Below, one piece after another: positions 34,163 to 43,235 of a stretch of DNA of 64,000 nucleotides. The DNA is from Paenalcaligenes sp052103955 (lineage in GTDB: Bacteria; Pseudomonadota; Gammaproteobacteria; Burkholderiales; Burkholderiaceae_B): NCBI GenBank assembly GCA_052103955.1, contig JBQELO010000002.1:313091-377090 (forward strand), written 5' to 3'. The notes under the pieces are model-generated. The model was not told the origin of the DNA. It made no database searches and worked only from the letters and a program-made list of their open reading frames with translations. The translations under genes were made by a program, and so were the position numbers. Numbering within the stretch: position 1 is the first letter of the stretch; every line of letters begins with the position of its first letter.

Positions 34163-36607
34163 TTACACGTCGATGTTGCCAGCCTGCAAAGCGTGAGTTT
34201 CGATAAACGCACGACGTGGCTCAACTTCATCACCCATCAAGGTGGTGAATACCTGATCCGCCGCGATAGCGTCTTCGATACGTACTTGCAACAGGCGACG
34301 AGCCGATGGGTCCATCGTGGTTTCCCACAGCTGCCCTGGGTTCATCTCCCCCAGACCTTTGTAGCGCTGCTTAGATACACCGCGCTCGGCCTCGGCACGC
34401 AGCCAGTGCATGGCATCACGGAAATCATCAATGTCAGACTCTTTACGACGATCGCCTTCACCGCGCATCACTCTGGCACCTTCGCCAATCAAACCCAAGA
34501 AGGTTTGGCCAGCACGGCTCAGTGTCAGGTAATCAGAACCACGCAAGAAGGCTTTATCAAACACCGTGACGCGTACGTTGCCGTGATACAAACGATTCAC
34601 CAGCAAACGCCACTGTTCTTGATCGTCTTGCTCTACGCTGACGCTAAACAAGTGTGGGTTAGCAGGGTCTTGCAAACGCTCTACCAGCTCTTTAGCCGAT
34701 TGCTGTGCAGCAGCTTCGTCATCCAGCTTGATAATGCTACCTTCAGCAATTGCCGACAACACGTCGTTATCCATCAGTCGGGACAACTTATTAATCACTT
34801 GGTCTGCCAATACGTACTGACGCACCAAACTTTCCAACGCATTACCAGAAATAGGCTCAGCGCCTTCACGTGGCAGCAATTGCGCATCTCTCACGGCGAT
34901 GCTCAGCATAAACTGGGCTTCTTCCGCTTCGTCTTTTAGATAACGCTCATCACGGCCCACTTTGACTTTGTACAGTGGCGGTTGAGCAATGTAGATGTAG
35001 CCACGCTCGATCAGCTCGGGCATTTGACGATAAATCAGCGTCAGCAGCAGGGTACGAATGTGCGCACCATCCACGTCCGCGTCAGTCATGATGATGATGC
35101 GGTGATAACGCAGTTTGCTGATATCGAAATCAGGCCCAATGCTGGTGCCCAATGCGGTAATCAACACCGTTACCTGTTCGCTGCTGATCAGCTTATCGAA
35201 ACGTGCTTTTTCTACGTTTAGAATTTTGCCTCGCAGCGGCAAAATCGCTTGGAACTTACGATCGCGACCTTGCTTGGCCGAACCACCCGCGGAGTCACCC
35301 TCCACAATGTACAGTTCAGATTTTGCTGGGTCTTTCTCTTGGCAGTCAGCCAGTTTGCCAGGCAAACCAGCGCCTTCCAGTACGCTCTTACGACGCGTTA
35401 CTTCTCGGGCTTTACGGGCCGCTTCACGCGCACGGGCAGCTTCGATAATTTTGTTGCAGACCGCACGCGCATCGGCGGGGTTTTCCAACAACCACGTTTC
35501 CAGCGTACGGCTCACGGCTTCTTCAACGGCCGGGCGCACTTCACTGGACACCAGTTTATCTTTGGTCTGACTGCTGAATTTAGGCTCAGGCACTTTCACT
35601 GACAACACACACGCCAACCCTTCGCGCATGTCATCGCCAGCCGTTTCTACTTTGGCACGCTTAGCCAGTTCGTTATCGCTGATGTACTTGTTCAGTACAC
35701 GCGTCATGGCCGCACGTAGACCGGTTAAGTGGCTACCCCCATCACGCTGGGGAATGTTATTGGTGAAACACAGCACGTTTTCGGCGTAGCTGTCATTCCA
35801 CTGCATGGCAACCTCTACACCCACCATCACATCACCACCGGCTGCAGACTCAGTCTGCACCGAAAACACGTTCGGGTGCAGCACGCTTTTGCCACGGTTA
35901 ATGTATTCTACAAAGCCTTTCACGCCGCCCAAGAATGCAAAGTCTTCTTCTTTGTTCTGACGCTCGTCAATCAGCTTAACTTTCACACCGTTATTCAAGA
36001 ACGACAATTCGCGTAAGCGTTTTGCCAGTACCTCGTAGGTGTATTCCACATTGTTAAAAATTTCGTGGTCTGCCAAGTACCGTACTTTAGTACCGGTTTT
36101 ATTGGCATCGCCTACCACTTTCAATGGTTCTACTCGCTCACCACGCTGAAAGCGCAGGTAGTGCTCATGACCATTACGCCAAATTGTCAGATCCAACCAC
36201 TCGGACAGTGCGTTCACACACGACACGCCCACACCGTGCAAACCACCCGACACCTTGTAGGAGTTCTGGTCGAACTTCCCGCCGGCGTGCAGTTCAGTCA
36301 TCACGATTTCAGCAGCGCTACGTTGCTCTTCGTCGTCTTTGTGAATGTCCGTAGGAATACCACGTCCGTTATCGCACACAGAAATACTGTTGTCCGAATG
36401 GATAGTGACCAAAATTTCATCACAATGACCCGCCAAGGCTTCGTCAATGGCGTTATCCACCACCTCGAAGACCATGTGGTGCAAACCGGTACCGTCCGAG
36501 GTATCGCCAATGTACATGCCTGGGCGTTTACGAACCGCTTCCAGGCCTTTGAGCATGCGAATTGAATCGGCGCCGTACTCGGTGTTTGGAGTGCTTTGAT
36601 CTGACAT
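34163..36607 (-). CDS. gyrB: DNA gyrase subunit B
   Basis: This 814-residue type II topoisomerase subunit is of normal length for proteobacteria. The GHKL ATPase domain has VRKRPGMYIGDTSDGTGLHH, EVVDNAIDEA and VCDNGRGIP, with KVSGGLHGVGVSCVNALS as the ATP lid. The transducer domain is followed by the TOPRIM domain with ELYIVEGDSAGGSAKQGRD and IIMTDADVDGAHIRTLLL. The C-terminus has RYKGLGEMNPGQLWETTMDP. With GyrA it introduces negative supercoils using ATP. Third gene of the dnaA-dnaN-gyrB series on the minus strand, 30 bp after dnaN. Confidence 0.97.
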   Translation of the reverse strand: MSDQSTPNTEYGADSIRMLKGLEAVRKRPGMYIGDTSDGTGLHHMVFEVVDNAIDEALAGHCDEILVTIHSDNSISVCDNGRGIPTDIHKDDEEQRSAAEIVMTELHAGGKFDQNSYKVSGGLHGVGVSCVNALSEWLDLTIWRNGHEHYLRFQRGERVEPLKVVGDANKTGTKVRYLADHEIFNNVEYTYEVLAKRLRELSFLNNGVKVKLIDERQNKEEDFAFLGGVKGFVEYINRGKSVLHPNVFSVQTESAAGGDVMVGVEVAMQWNDSYAENVLCFTNNIPQRDGGSHLTGLRAAMTRVLNKYISDNELAKRAKVETAGDDMREGLACVLSVKVPEPKFSSQTKDKLVSSEVRPAVEEAVSRTLETWLLENPADARAVCNKIIEAARAREAARKAREVTRRKSVLEGAGLPGKLADCQEKDPAKSELYIVEGDSAGGSAKQGRDRKFQAILPLRGKILNVEKARFDKLISSEQVTVLITALGTSIGPDFDISKLRYHRIIIMTDADVDGAHIRTLLLTLIYRQMPELIERGYIYIAQPPLYKVKVGRDERYLKDEAEEAQFMLSIAVRDAQLLPREGAEPISGNALESLVRQYVLADQVINKLSRLMDNDVLSAIAEGSIIKLDDEAAAQQSAKELVERLQDPANPHLFSVSVEQDDQEQWRLLVNRLYHGNVRVTVFDKAFLRGSDYLTLSRAGQTFLGLIGEGARVMRGEGDRRKESDIDDFRDAMHWLRAEAERGVSKQRYKGLGEMNPGQLWETTMDPSARRLLQVRIEDAIAADQVFTTLMGDEVEPRRAFIETHALQAGNIDV

Positions 36608-36637
36608 GTATTGTTTATACCTTTAGTAAGCCAACGC

Positions 36638-37747
36638 TTAAATGCGCATTGGCATGACAACGTACTTGAATGCATCCTCATCGGGCAGAGTGATCAGCAC
36701 CGATGCATTGGAATCCGGCTGTACCGACCAGCGTACTTGCTCGGTTTTCACGTTGGCCAATACGTCTAGCAAATAGCTCACGTTAAAACCTACGTCCAGC
36801 GGTTCAAATTCGTAGTCAATTTCAATTTCTTCGTTGGCTTCTTCTTGTTCAGCGTTAGAAGCCGAGATACGCAACTGGTGATTAGCCAAGTTCACGCGTA
36901 CGCCACGAAGTTTGTCGGTGGTCAAAATAGCCGCACGTTGCAAGCTGCCTTGCAGAGCTTCACGGTTAACTGTGAAGTGGCGGGTATACGTGGACGGAAT
37001 CACACGTGTGAAATCTGGGAATTTCCCTTCCACCAACTTAGAGATCAGCTCTACTTGGTCAAAGCTGAAGCGAATCTGGCCACCTGCAACTTGAATTTGC
37101 ACGGCGTCATCTATCTCGCCCAACAAACGCTGCATTTCCAGCACTGTTTTACGTGGAACAATCACGTCTTGGCGGCTTTCCAACCCTTCTATCTCGGTAC
37201 CATTATGTACCAAGCGGTGACTATCCGTCGCCACAGTACGTACCCAACCCGGTTCAAACACAAACAACATACCGTTCAAGTAGTAACGGATGTCTTGTTG
37301 AGCCATGGCAAAGTGAGCCGTATTGAACAAGTGCTTCAGCGTACGCTGAGGCAACGCCAACGACACGTCCCATTGCTCGGGTTGCGCCAGGGTTGGGAAC
37401 TCGTTGGCGTCCATGGTTTGCAGCGCAAAACGGCTACGACCCGACTGCACAATCAACTTCCCATCTACCAGTGACAATACGACGTCGCCTACGTCTGGTA
37501 GAGCACGCAAAATATCCAGTAATTTACGCGCAGCAACCGTTGTTGCTACATGCTCATCACCCACACCGAAATCAGCATGTGTAGTGATTTGCACTTCCAT
37601 ATCGGAAGCAATAAACGAAACCCTGGAGCCTTCTTTACGCAGCAAAATATTGGCAAGAATAGGCAAGGTGTGGCGACGCTCGACGATCCCTACTACTGTC
37701 GATAATGGCTTGAGCAATGCGTCACGAGAGGCTTGTACAAGTTGCAT
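36638..37747 (-). CDS. dnaN: DNA polymerase III beta sliding clamp
   Basis: This 369-residue protein comprises the three clamp folds. It is read from ATG 37747 (MQLVQASRDALLKPLSTVVG), because AAAGG lies six bases before it. An ATG two codons earlier abuts that ribosome site and is unlikely. Family features are VVGIVERRHTLPILANILL, IRYYLNGMLF and TDSHRLVHN, with the C-terminal partner-binding end VMPMRI. It tethers polymerase III and many repair proteins, including the DinB encoded in this window, to DNA. The dnaA stop codon overlaps the start region, so the two genes are translationally linked. Confidence 0.96.
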   Translation of the reverse strand: MQLVQASRDALLKPLSTVVGIVERRHTLPILANILLRKEGSRVSFIASDMEVQITTHADFGVGDEHVATTVAARKLLDILRALPDVGDVVLSLVDGKLIVQSGRSRFALQTMDANEFPTLAQPEQWDVSLALPQRTLKHLFNTAHFAMAQQDIRYYLNGMLFVFEPGWVRTVATDSHRLVHNGTEIEGLESRQDVIVPRKTVLEMQRLLGEIDDAVQIQVAGGQIRFSFDQVELISKLVEGKFPDFTRVIPSTYTRHFTVNREALQGSLQRAAILTTDKLRGVRVNLANHQLRISASNAEQEEANEEIEIDYEFEPLDVGFNVSYLLDVLANVKTEQVRWSVQPDSNASVLITLPDEDAFKYVVMPMRI

Positions 37748-37749
37748 GG

Positions 37750-39165
37750 TCATCCTTTCAGGGTTTGTTCAAGTACGTGTAATGAGTGGTTTAATTCTGT
37801 CTGCTTGCTGCGTGCCTCGGTAATTTTACGCACCGCATGCAGCACCGTTGTGTGATCTCGTCCGCCAAATAACTCACCAATTTCTGGCAAGCTTTTTTGC
37901 GTGAGTTCTTTTGCCAAATACATGGCAATTTGTCGGGGCAGGGCAATATTAGCAGGACGTCGTTTAGAGTACATGTCCGCTACTTTGATTTTATAGAAGT
38001 CTGCCACTGTTTTCTGAATGTTTTCTACCGTAATCTGGCCATTGGAAACAGAGAGTAAATCTTTCAGGGCGTCTTTACAGACTTCCACACTCAGCACATC
38101 GCGACCATGGAATCGGGCATAAGCCGATACCTTACGCAGCGCGCCTTCCAATTCACGCACGTTACTGCGTAAATGTTTGGCAATAAAGAACGCAACCTCT
38201 TCTGGCATCACAATGCCCTCGGTTTGTGCTTTACGCAGCAAAATGGCGACACGCATTTCTAGCTCAGGGGGCTCAATCGCCACCGTCAAACCTGAGTCAA
38301 ATCTAGAAATCAAACGGCTATCTATGTTCGAGAGTTCTTTGGGGTAGGTATCCGACGTGATGATAATTTGCTTACGCTGCGCCACCATGGCTTCAAACGC
38401 GTAGAAAAACTCTTCTTGTGTACGGTTCTTACCGGCAAAAAACTGAATATCGTCAATGAGCAGTAAATCCAACGAGTGGTAATAACGTTTGAACTCATCA
38501 AACGCTTTACGTTGGTACGCTTTCACCACATCAGACACGTATTGGTCAGCATGCACATAACGCACACGCATCCCTGTGCCGTTAGCCAACAGCGCGTTAC
38601 CAATAGCGTGTATCAAGTGAGTTTTACCCAACCCCACACCGCCATACAAAAACAGCGGGTTGTAAGACACACCGGGGTTCTCGGCAACTTGCAGAGCGGC
38701 AGCACGAGCCAATTGGTTGGCCTTACCGGTTACGAAGTTATCGAAGGTTAGCTCTGGGTTCAAACGCGAACGCTCGTGTACCGCATCTGCCACAACGGCG
38801 GCAGGGTTTACCGCCGCCACATCAGCCGCAGGTTCTGCACCCGTAGCCGACATAGGCGCTGCCGCTCCCGGTGCCGCTGAAGGCATACGACGAGGCACAG
38901 CAGGTTGAGACGCAGGCGCATTAGCAGCCAATTCTAAGACTAGTTCAACAGGGCGGCCAAACCATTCGCTGGCCAAGTCCTGTATACGATGCGCAAAGTT
39001 CTTGCGCACCCAATCCAATTTAAAGCGGTTCGGCGCTGACAGGCGCAAGGCTGCCTGCCCTTCATCGTATTCCAAAGGAACCAAAGGGCGTATCCAAGCA
39101 CTAATTTGCTGCGGCGGGAGCTCCTGTTCAAGCGTCTGAACGCAAGACTGCCAAAATTCGTTCAT
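37750..39165 (-). CDS. dnaA: Chromosomal replication initiator DnaA
   Basis: This 471-residue AAA+ initiator is read from ATG 39165 (MNEFWQSCVQTLEQELPPQQ). A GTG three codons upstream is an alternative. Domain I covers about residues 1-85. Domain II is a short Ala/Pro-rich linker. Domain III has Walker A in LFLYGGVGLGKTHLIHAIGN, Walker B in LLLIDDIQFFAGK and sensor motifs. Domain IV has the DnaA-box-binding helix-turn-helix PEIGELFGGRDHTTVLHAVR. It opens the chromosome origin. The two exact DnaA boxes between dnaA and rpmH suggest autoregulation, and boxes at 55.7-56.2 kb may be the origin proper. Confidence 0.97.
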   Translation of the reverse strand: MNEFWQSCVQTLEQELPPQQISAWIRPLVPLEYDEGQAALRLSAPNRFKLDWVRKNFAHRIQDLASEWFGRPVELVLELAANAPASQPAVPRRMPSAAPGAAAPMSATGAEPAADVAAVNPAAVVADAVHERSRLNPELTFDNFVTGKANQLARAAALQVAENPGVSYNPLFLYGGVGLGKTHLIHAIGNALLANGTGMRVRYVHADQYVSDVVKAYQRKAFDEFKRYYHSLDLLLIDDIQFFAGKNRTQEEFFYAFEAMVAQRKQIIITSDTYPKELSNIDSRLISRFDSGLTVAIEPPELEMRVAILLRKAQTEGIVMPEEVAFFIAKHLRSNVRELEGALRKVSAYARFHGRDVLSVEVCKDALKDLLSVSNGQITVENIQKTVADFYKIKVADMYSKRRPANIALPRQIAMYLAKELTQKSLPEIGELFGGRDHTTVLHAVRKITEARSKQTELNHSLHVLEQTLKG

Positions 39166-39392
39166 ATTTCTCACTTGTGTAAACCTCGATTCTACCCCGT
39201 GTAGCCTCTAGTTATCCACAGACAGTACAAATTCCATTGTAATAGATGGCCTAAACAATTGACTAATCTTCAAAAGTTTGCTGAAATGGTGAGCTTTTCA
39301 AGAATTCTTGTTGCCAGAGGCCGGCATGGTTGCCGGAGGTAGGCCCTTATTAGGCGTTTTCTGGCGGCACCTTTATTTGTGGATAAATCCCC
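39166..39392. promoter_or_regulatory. dnaA-rpmH divergent regulatory region with two DnaA boxes
   Basis: This 227-bp region between the divergent dnaA and rpmH genes has exact DnaA boxes: TTATCCACA at 39212-39220 and TGTGGATAA at 39378-39386. The second box ends six bases before the rpmH ATG, so DnaA binding could affect the ribosomal-protein operon. The region may also contribute to origin function, as in bacteria where oriC lies here. Promoter boxes could not be fixed. Confidence 0.7.
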
Positions 39393-39527
39393 ATGAAGCG
39401 CACTTATCAACCTTCAGTTACTCGCCGAAAACGTACTCACGGCTTTCGTATTCGTATGAAAACCCGCACGGGTCGTGCCGTTCTAAACGCACGCCGTGGT
39501 AAAGGCCGTAAACGCCTAGCAGTTTAA
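39393..39527 (+). CDS. rpmH: Ribosomal protein L34
   Basis: This 44-residue, strongly basic protein reads as L34 throughout: it begins MKRTYQPSVTRRKRTHGFRI and ends KGRKRLAV. It is part of the large ribosomal subunit. It starts the rpmH-rnpA-yidD-yidC cluster, which is conserved next to dnaA. The start codon is close to a DnaA box upstream. It is too short for most length filters but unmistakable. Confidence 0.97.
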   Translation: MKRTYQPSVTRRKRTHGFRIRMKTRTGRAVLNARRGKGRKRLAV

Positions 39528-39569
39528 TTAACGAAAAATGGCTGGCACAGTACTAGTGCCTGAGTAATC

Positions 39570-39938
39570 ATGGTTACCACCTTTCCAGCCACCGCTCGTT
39601 TAAAACGCCCCTCCGAATATGTGCAGGCCCTCAAAGGCCGGCGTATCGCCAGAGGGGCTTTGTTCGTTGTAAATACTCCACGCTCATCTGCCGAGAGTTT
39701 TCCACAGGAACAAGCCCGACTGGGATTAATTATCCCCAAGCGCTCTGCTCCTTTGGCTGTCACTCGTAACCAGATCAAACGCATATTGCGCGATACGTTT
39801 AGGCACCAGCGTCATCTGCTACCTGCCCGCGATTATGTATTCCGGTTGCACAGTAAAGTACCCGACATTTCGCTACGTCAATTAAAAGAACTGGTACGTA
39901 ACGAAGCAGAAGAACACCTCAAACGGGTACAACAATGA
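39570..39938 (+). CDS. rnpA: Ribonuclease P protein component
   Basis: This 122-residue basic protein carries the RNase P motif RLGLIIPKRSAPLAVTRNQIKR in slightly diverged form, preceded by ARGALFVVNT. It helps the RNase P RNA mature tRNA 5' ends. It follows rpmH by 42 bp and overlaps yidD by 4 bp. Length is normal. The RNA partner (rnpB) is not in this window. Confidence 0.94.
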   Translation: MVTTFPATARLKRPSEYVQALKGRRIARGALFVVNTPRSSAESFPQEQARLGLIIPKRSAPLAVTRNQIKRILRDTFRHQRHLLPARDYVFRLHSKVPDISLRQLKELVRNEAEEHLKRVQQ

Positions 39939-40231
39939 TCAAAGCCTTGCTGATCGCTCCCATACGTTTTTACCAGTATGTGATCAGCCCCTGGTTAGGC
40001 CGCTGTTGTCGTTACAGTCCCAGTTGCTCCGCCTACGCCATTGAAGCCATTCAAACACATGGTGCCCTAAAAGGGCTTTGGCTTGGCACTCGCCGTATTG
40101 CCCGCTGTCATCCTTGGGGCAGTAGTGGCTATGATCCCGTTCCCCCGGTCAAAAATCGCTTGTCAGTTACCCCTGAAAAGCCAGATTCCGGACAGACTTC
40201 TCATGATAATCACCCTGGATGTAATCACTAA
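39935..40231 (+). CDS. yidD: Membrane protein insertion efficiency factor YidD
   Basis: This 98-residue protein has the family core FYQYVISPWLGRCCRYSPSC followed by SAYAIEAIQTHGALKGLWLG and RIARCHPWGSSGYDPVPP. The N-terminal amphipathic helix attaches it to the inner face of the membrane, where it assists YidC-dependent insertion. It overlaps rnpA in an ATGA and precedes yidC by 89 bp. A short variable polar tail follows the conserved region. Confidence 0.94.
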   Translation: MIKALLIAPIRFYQYVISPWLGRCCRYSPSCSAYAIEAIQTHGALKGLWLGTRRIARCHPWGSSGYDPVPPVKNRLSVTPEKPDSGQTSHDNHPGCNH

Positions 40232-40320
40232 CCCTGTAACATCTACATAAATTATCAGTCCAGCATCAAGCTGCGTTAAACTGCTAAGTTTGCTCAGCTT
40301 CATATTGTGAAACAGGCGCT

Positions 40321-42006
40321 ATGGATATTCGTCGTACCCTCCTTTGGATGATCTTCTCCTTCTCGCTCCTGCTGCTATGGAATAACTGGCAAGAGTACAA
40401 TGGCAAACCTTCGTTGTTTTCCAGTACCCCTGCAAGCGAAACCACAGCACAGGCCACCACTGATGGTGCACCTACAGCAACCGGCACGTCGGACGCTAGC
40501 ATCCCATCAGCCGCACCAGCAACAGCCAGCACGCCTGCTGAATTGCCTGTCAGTCCTGCGGTTACCCCTAGCACCGAACTTGTACAGGTTAAAACCAATG
40601 TATATACGTTGAGTTTTGATCCTACTGGTGCCCAGTTGGTCAAAGCAGAACTGCTGAAGTACAACTCCCCTGAAGCCCCAGATCAGCCAATGGTGCTGCT
40701 GGATAACTCTGCTGAATCCATTTACATGGCACAGAGTGGCATCGTGGGTGCACCGGCCGGTCAAAGCTACCCTACTCACCTGACCCCCTTTGGTCTGGTA
40801 TCTAACACAGTAGACAGCGCCAATGTACACACACTGGTGTTTGAAGCCGTTGCTGATGGCGTACGTGTGGTGAAAACCTTTACCTTGGGTAGCGACAGCT
40901 ACGCCATTCAGGTACGACACGACGTATTCAACCTGAGCGACGCTGCTATACAGCCTTCTGTGTATCTACAGTTGACTCGCGACGGTAACAACCCTCCTGA
41001 CTCCTCTCGTCTGTACAACACCTTTACTGGCCCCGTGGTGTATTCCAGTGAAGACAAGTTCCAGAAGATTTCCTTCTCGGATGTAGACAAGAACAAAGCC
41101 AGCTACACCAACCAAGCCAATAATGGCTGGATCGGTTTCGTGCAGCACTACTTTGCTACAGCGTGGGTTCCACCAGCAGACAGCGCCCGTACTAACCAAG
41201 TACTGCGTGTTAGCGACAACCTGTACGCTATCCGTACGATTGAAGCCATGGGTAGCATTGCTCCCGGTGCAAGCCAAAGCATGATTGCTGATCTGTGGGT
41301 TGGTCCTCAAGACCAAGCCGCTATGGGCTCATTGGCTGAAGGCCTAGACTTAGTTGTGGATTACGGCTGGCTAACAATTCTAGCTAAACCGTTGTACTAC
41401 CTGTTAGCCCTGTTGCACGGTTTCTTGGGTAACTGGGGTTGGTCTATTGTGGCACTGACTGTACTGATCAAATTGGTGTTCTACCCATTGTCAGCAGCCA
41501 GCTACCGCTCTATGGCCAAAATGAAGCTGGTAACACCTCGCTTGCAAGCCTTGCGCGCCAAATTCGGTGACGACAAAGCCAAGCTGAATGCTGCCATGAT
41601 GGAAATGTACCGCACCGAGAAAATCAACCCATTGGGTGGTTGTTTGCCTATGGTCGTACAGATTCCTGTGTTTATTGCTCTGTACTGGGTACTGTTGGGC
41701 AGCGTGGAAATGCGCGGCGCACCATGGATCCTATGGGTACAAGACTTGGCCGCGCGTGACCCATGGTTCATCTTGCCAGCAGTAATGATGGCAACCATGT
41801 TCTTGCAGATCAAGTTGAACCCAACGCCACCCGATCCAATGCAAGCTCGTATCATGATGATCATGCCATTGGTATTCGGGGGGATGATGTTCTTCTTCCC
41901 AGCCGGTTTGGTGCTGTACTGGTGCGTGAACAATACCTTGTCTATCGCACAGCAACGCTACATCATGCACAAACTGGATAAAGAAACCGCTGCTGCTAAA
42001 CGCTAA
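40321..42006 (+). CDS. yidC: Membrane protein insertase YidC
   Basis: This 561-residue Oxa1/YidC insertase is of the long proteobacterial type. An N-terminal membrane helix (LLWMIFSFSLLLLWNNWQEY) is followed by an Ala/Thr/Pro-rich linker and the large periplasmic beta domain (about 90-340). The conserved 60KD_IMP core then has helices around GFLGNWGWSIVALTVLIKLV, KINPLGGCLPMVVQIPVFIA and FPAGLVLYWCVNNTLSIAQQ. It inserts membrane proteins alone or with SecYEG. Last of the rpmH cluster, followed by a good terminator. Confidence 0.96.
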   Translation: MDIRRTLLWMIFSFSLLLLWNNWQEYNGKPSLFSSTPASETTAQATTDGAPTATGTSDASIPSAAPATASTPAELPVSPAVTPSTELVQVKTNVYTLSFDPTGAQLVKAELLKYNSPEAPDQPMVLLDNSAESIYMAQSGIVGAPAGQSYPTHLTPFGLVSNTVDSANVHTLVFEAVADGVRVVKTFTLGSDSYAIQVRHDVFNLSDAAIQPSVYLQLTRDGNNPPDSSRLYNTFTGPVVYSSEDKFQKISFSDVDKNKASYTNQANNGWIGFVQHYFATAWVPPADSARTNQVLRVSDNLYAIRTIEAMGSIAPGASQSMIADLWVGPQDQAAMGSLAEGLDLVVDYGWLTILAKPLYYLLALLHGFLGNWGWSIVALTVLIKLVFYPLSAASYRSMAKMKLVTPRLQALRAKFGDDKAKLNAAMMEMYRTEKINPLGGCLPMVVQIPVFIALYWVLLGSVEMRGAPWILWVQDLAARDPWFILPAVMMATMFLQIKLNPTPPDPMQARIMMIMPLVFGGMMFFFPAGLVLYWCVNNTLSIAQQRYIMHKLDKETAAAKR

Positions 42007-42024
42007 GCGAGTGTGATTTATCCT

Positions 42025-42056
42025 AAAGGGGCCGACATTCATGTCTGCCCCTTTTT
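42025..42056 (+). terminator. Terminator of yidC
   Basis: AAAGGGGCCGACAT pairs with ATGTCTGCCCCTTT (one mismatch) and is followed by further T, about 20 bp past the yidC stop. Confidence 0.87.
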
Positions 42057-42135
42057 AGTGCTTCATACGTAGTCTTTTTTCTTTAATACGGCGTCAGTTG
42101 CATCGCGCCCCGAACATTTTTCGCAACTGGAACGC

Positions 42136-43107
42136 ATGGTTGATTCCTCTTCCTTCCTCACGCCGCCAGCGCAAGCTGATGCGATAGACAGGGCTACACA
42201 ACAAGAATTAGGGCAATGGGTACTAGCCAGCAACACAGCTGTAGCCATTTTCAATGCCGCTGATCAACTCCACTTCGCCAGCCCCTCTTTTATACAGCTT
42301 TATGCTGTACAGCCTGGCCCACAAACCTTTCACAGCATTATTAGCTACTGCTTCCACCAGCAAAAGGGCCCGCGCATTAACGCCCCCTTATCGCAATGGA
42401 TAGAAAATGTGCAATCCCAACGCCGTACTATGCCGGTGCGTACCTTTGAAATAGTGATGCTAGATGGTCGCTGGATGTGGGGCACTGAAGTCACCTTTGC
42501 TAATCAGTGGACGATGGTACAAATCATCGACTTCACGGCCGTAAAAAACAAAGAGTTTGCTCTACAAAAAGCCCACGATGCGGCTTTACTGGCCGCCAAA
42601 ACCGATGACCTCACCGGGCTACCTAACCGCGGTGCCATCATTCAACGCTTTCACCAACTGTATGAATACAGCTTGGGGCAAAACCAGCCACTAACCTTAG
42701 CCATCATCGATCTGGATCACTTCAAGTCAGTAAACGACAATTTTGGTCACGCCATGGGCGACGCCGTATTGCGTCATTTTGCTACACAGGCCGATAGTCT
42801 TATTCGTGCTGCAGGTGGTGTCATCGGACGCAGTGGAGGAGAGGAGTTCCTTGTGGTGCTGCCAAATTCTCCTACGTGCTGTGGACAAGACTTACTGGAA
42901 AAACTGCGCGTACATCTACAAAAACACCCCTTTAGTACCGCTCAAAGCATAATTTATTACACCTTTTCCTCTGGCTTGGTCTCCAGCACTCAGCTATGCT
43001 CTTTTGAGGATCTGTATAAAACTGCTGATGCAGCGCTCTATACCGCCAAAATTCGCGGACGAAATCAGGATTGTGTTTCTACCCCAGTAAAAGTGAATAC
43101 ACAGTAG
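42136..43107 (+). CDS. PAS-GGDEF diguanylate cyclase
   Basis: This 323-residue cytoplasmic protein has an N-terminal PAS-like sensor region (about 20-140; no membrane helix) and a C-terminal GGDEF domain beginning TDDLTGLPNRGAIIQRF. The active site is SGGEEF in GRSGGEEFLVVLP, so cyclase activity is expected. No clear RxxD inhibitory site lies at the usual spacing. It should make cyclic di-GMP in response to an unknown cue. It is flanked by yidC with a terminator and by katA, and is probably its own unit. It is one of two GGDEF proteins in this window. Confidence 0.87.
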   Translation: MVDSSSFLTPPAQADAIDRATQQELGQWVLASNTAVAIFNAADQLHFASPSFIQLYAVQPGPQTFHSIISYCFHQQKGPRINAPLSQWIENVQSQRRTMPVRTFEIVMLDGRWMWGTEVTFANQWTMVQIIDFTAVKNKEFALQKAHDAALLAAKTDDLTGLPNRGAIIQRFHQLYEYSLGQNQPLTLAIIDLDHFKSVNDNFGHAMGDAVLRHFATQADSLIRAAGGVIGRSGGEEFLVVLPNSPTCCGQDLLEKLRVHLQKHPFSTAQSIIYYTFSSGLVSSTQLCSFEDLYKTADAALYTAKIRGRNQDCVSTPVKVNTQ

Positions 43108-43235
43108 CGATTAAGTATAGCTATCAACATCTTCAATATATTCAATTTCAACTAAGAAACAAACTCTCCTAGAATAGATCACATCTAGCGTGCACTACAG
43201 ATCCCCTGTACATACACCCGCATAGGAGAGCTTCA

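Noticed and set aside
34193..34939. 248-codon open frame opposite gyrB
   Set aside because: Antisense to the TOPRIM and C-terminal coding part of gyrB; no recognisable domain.
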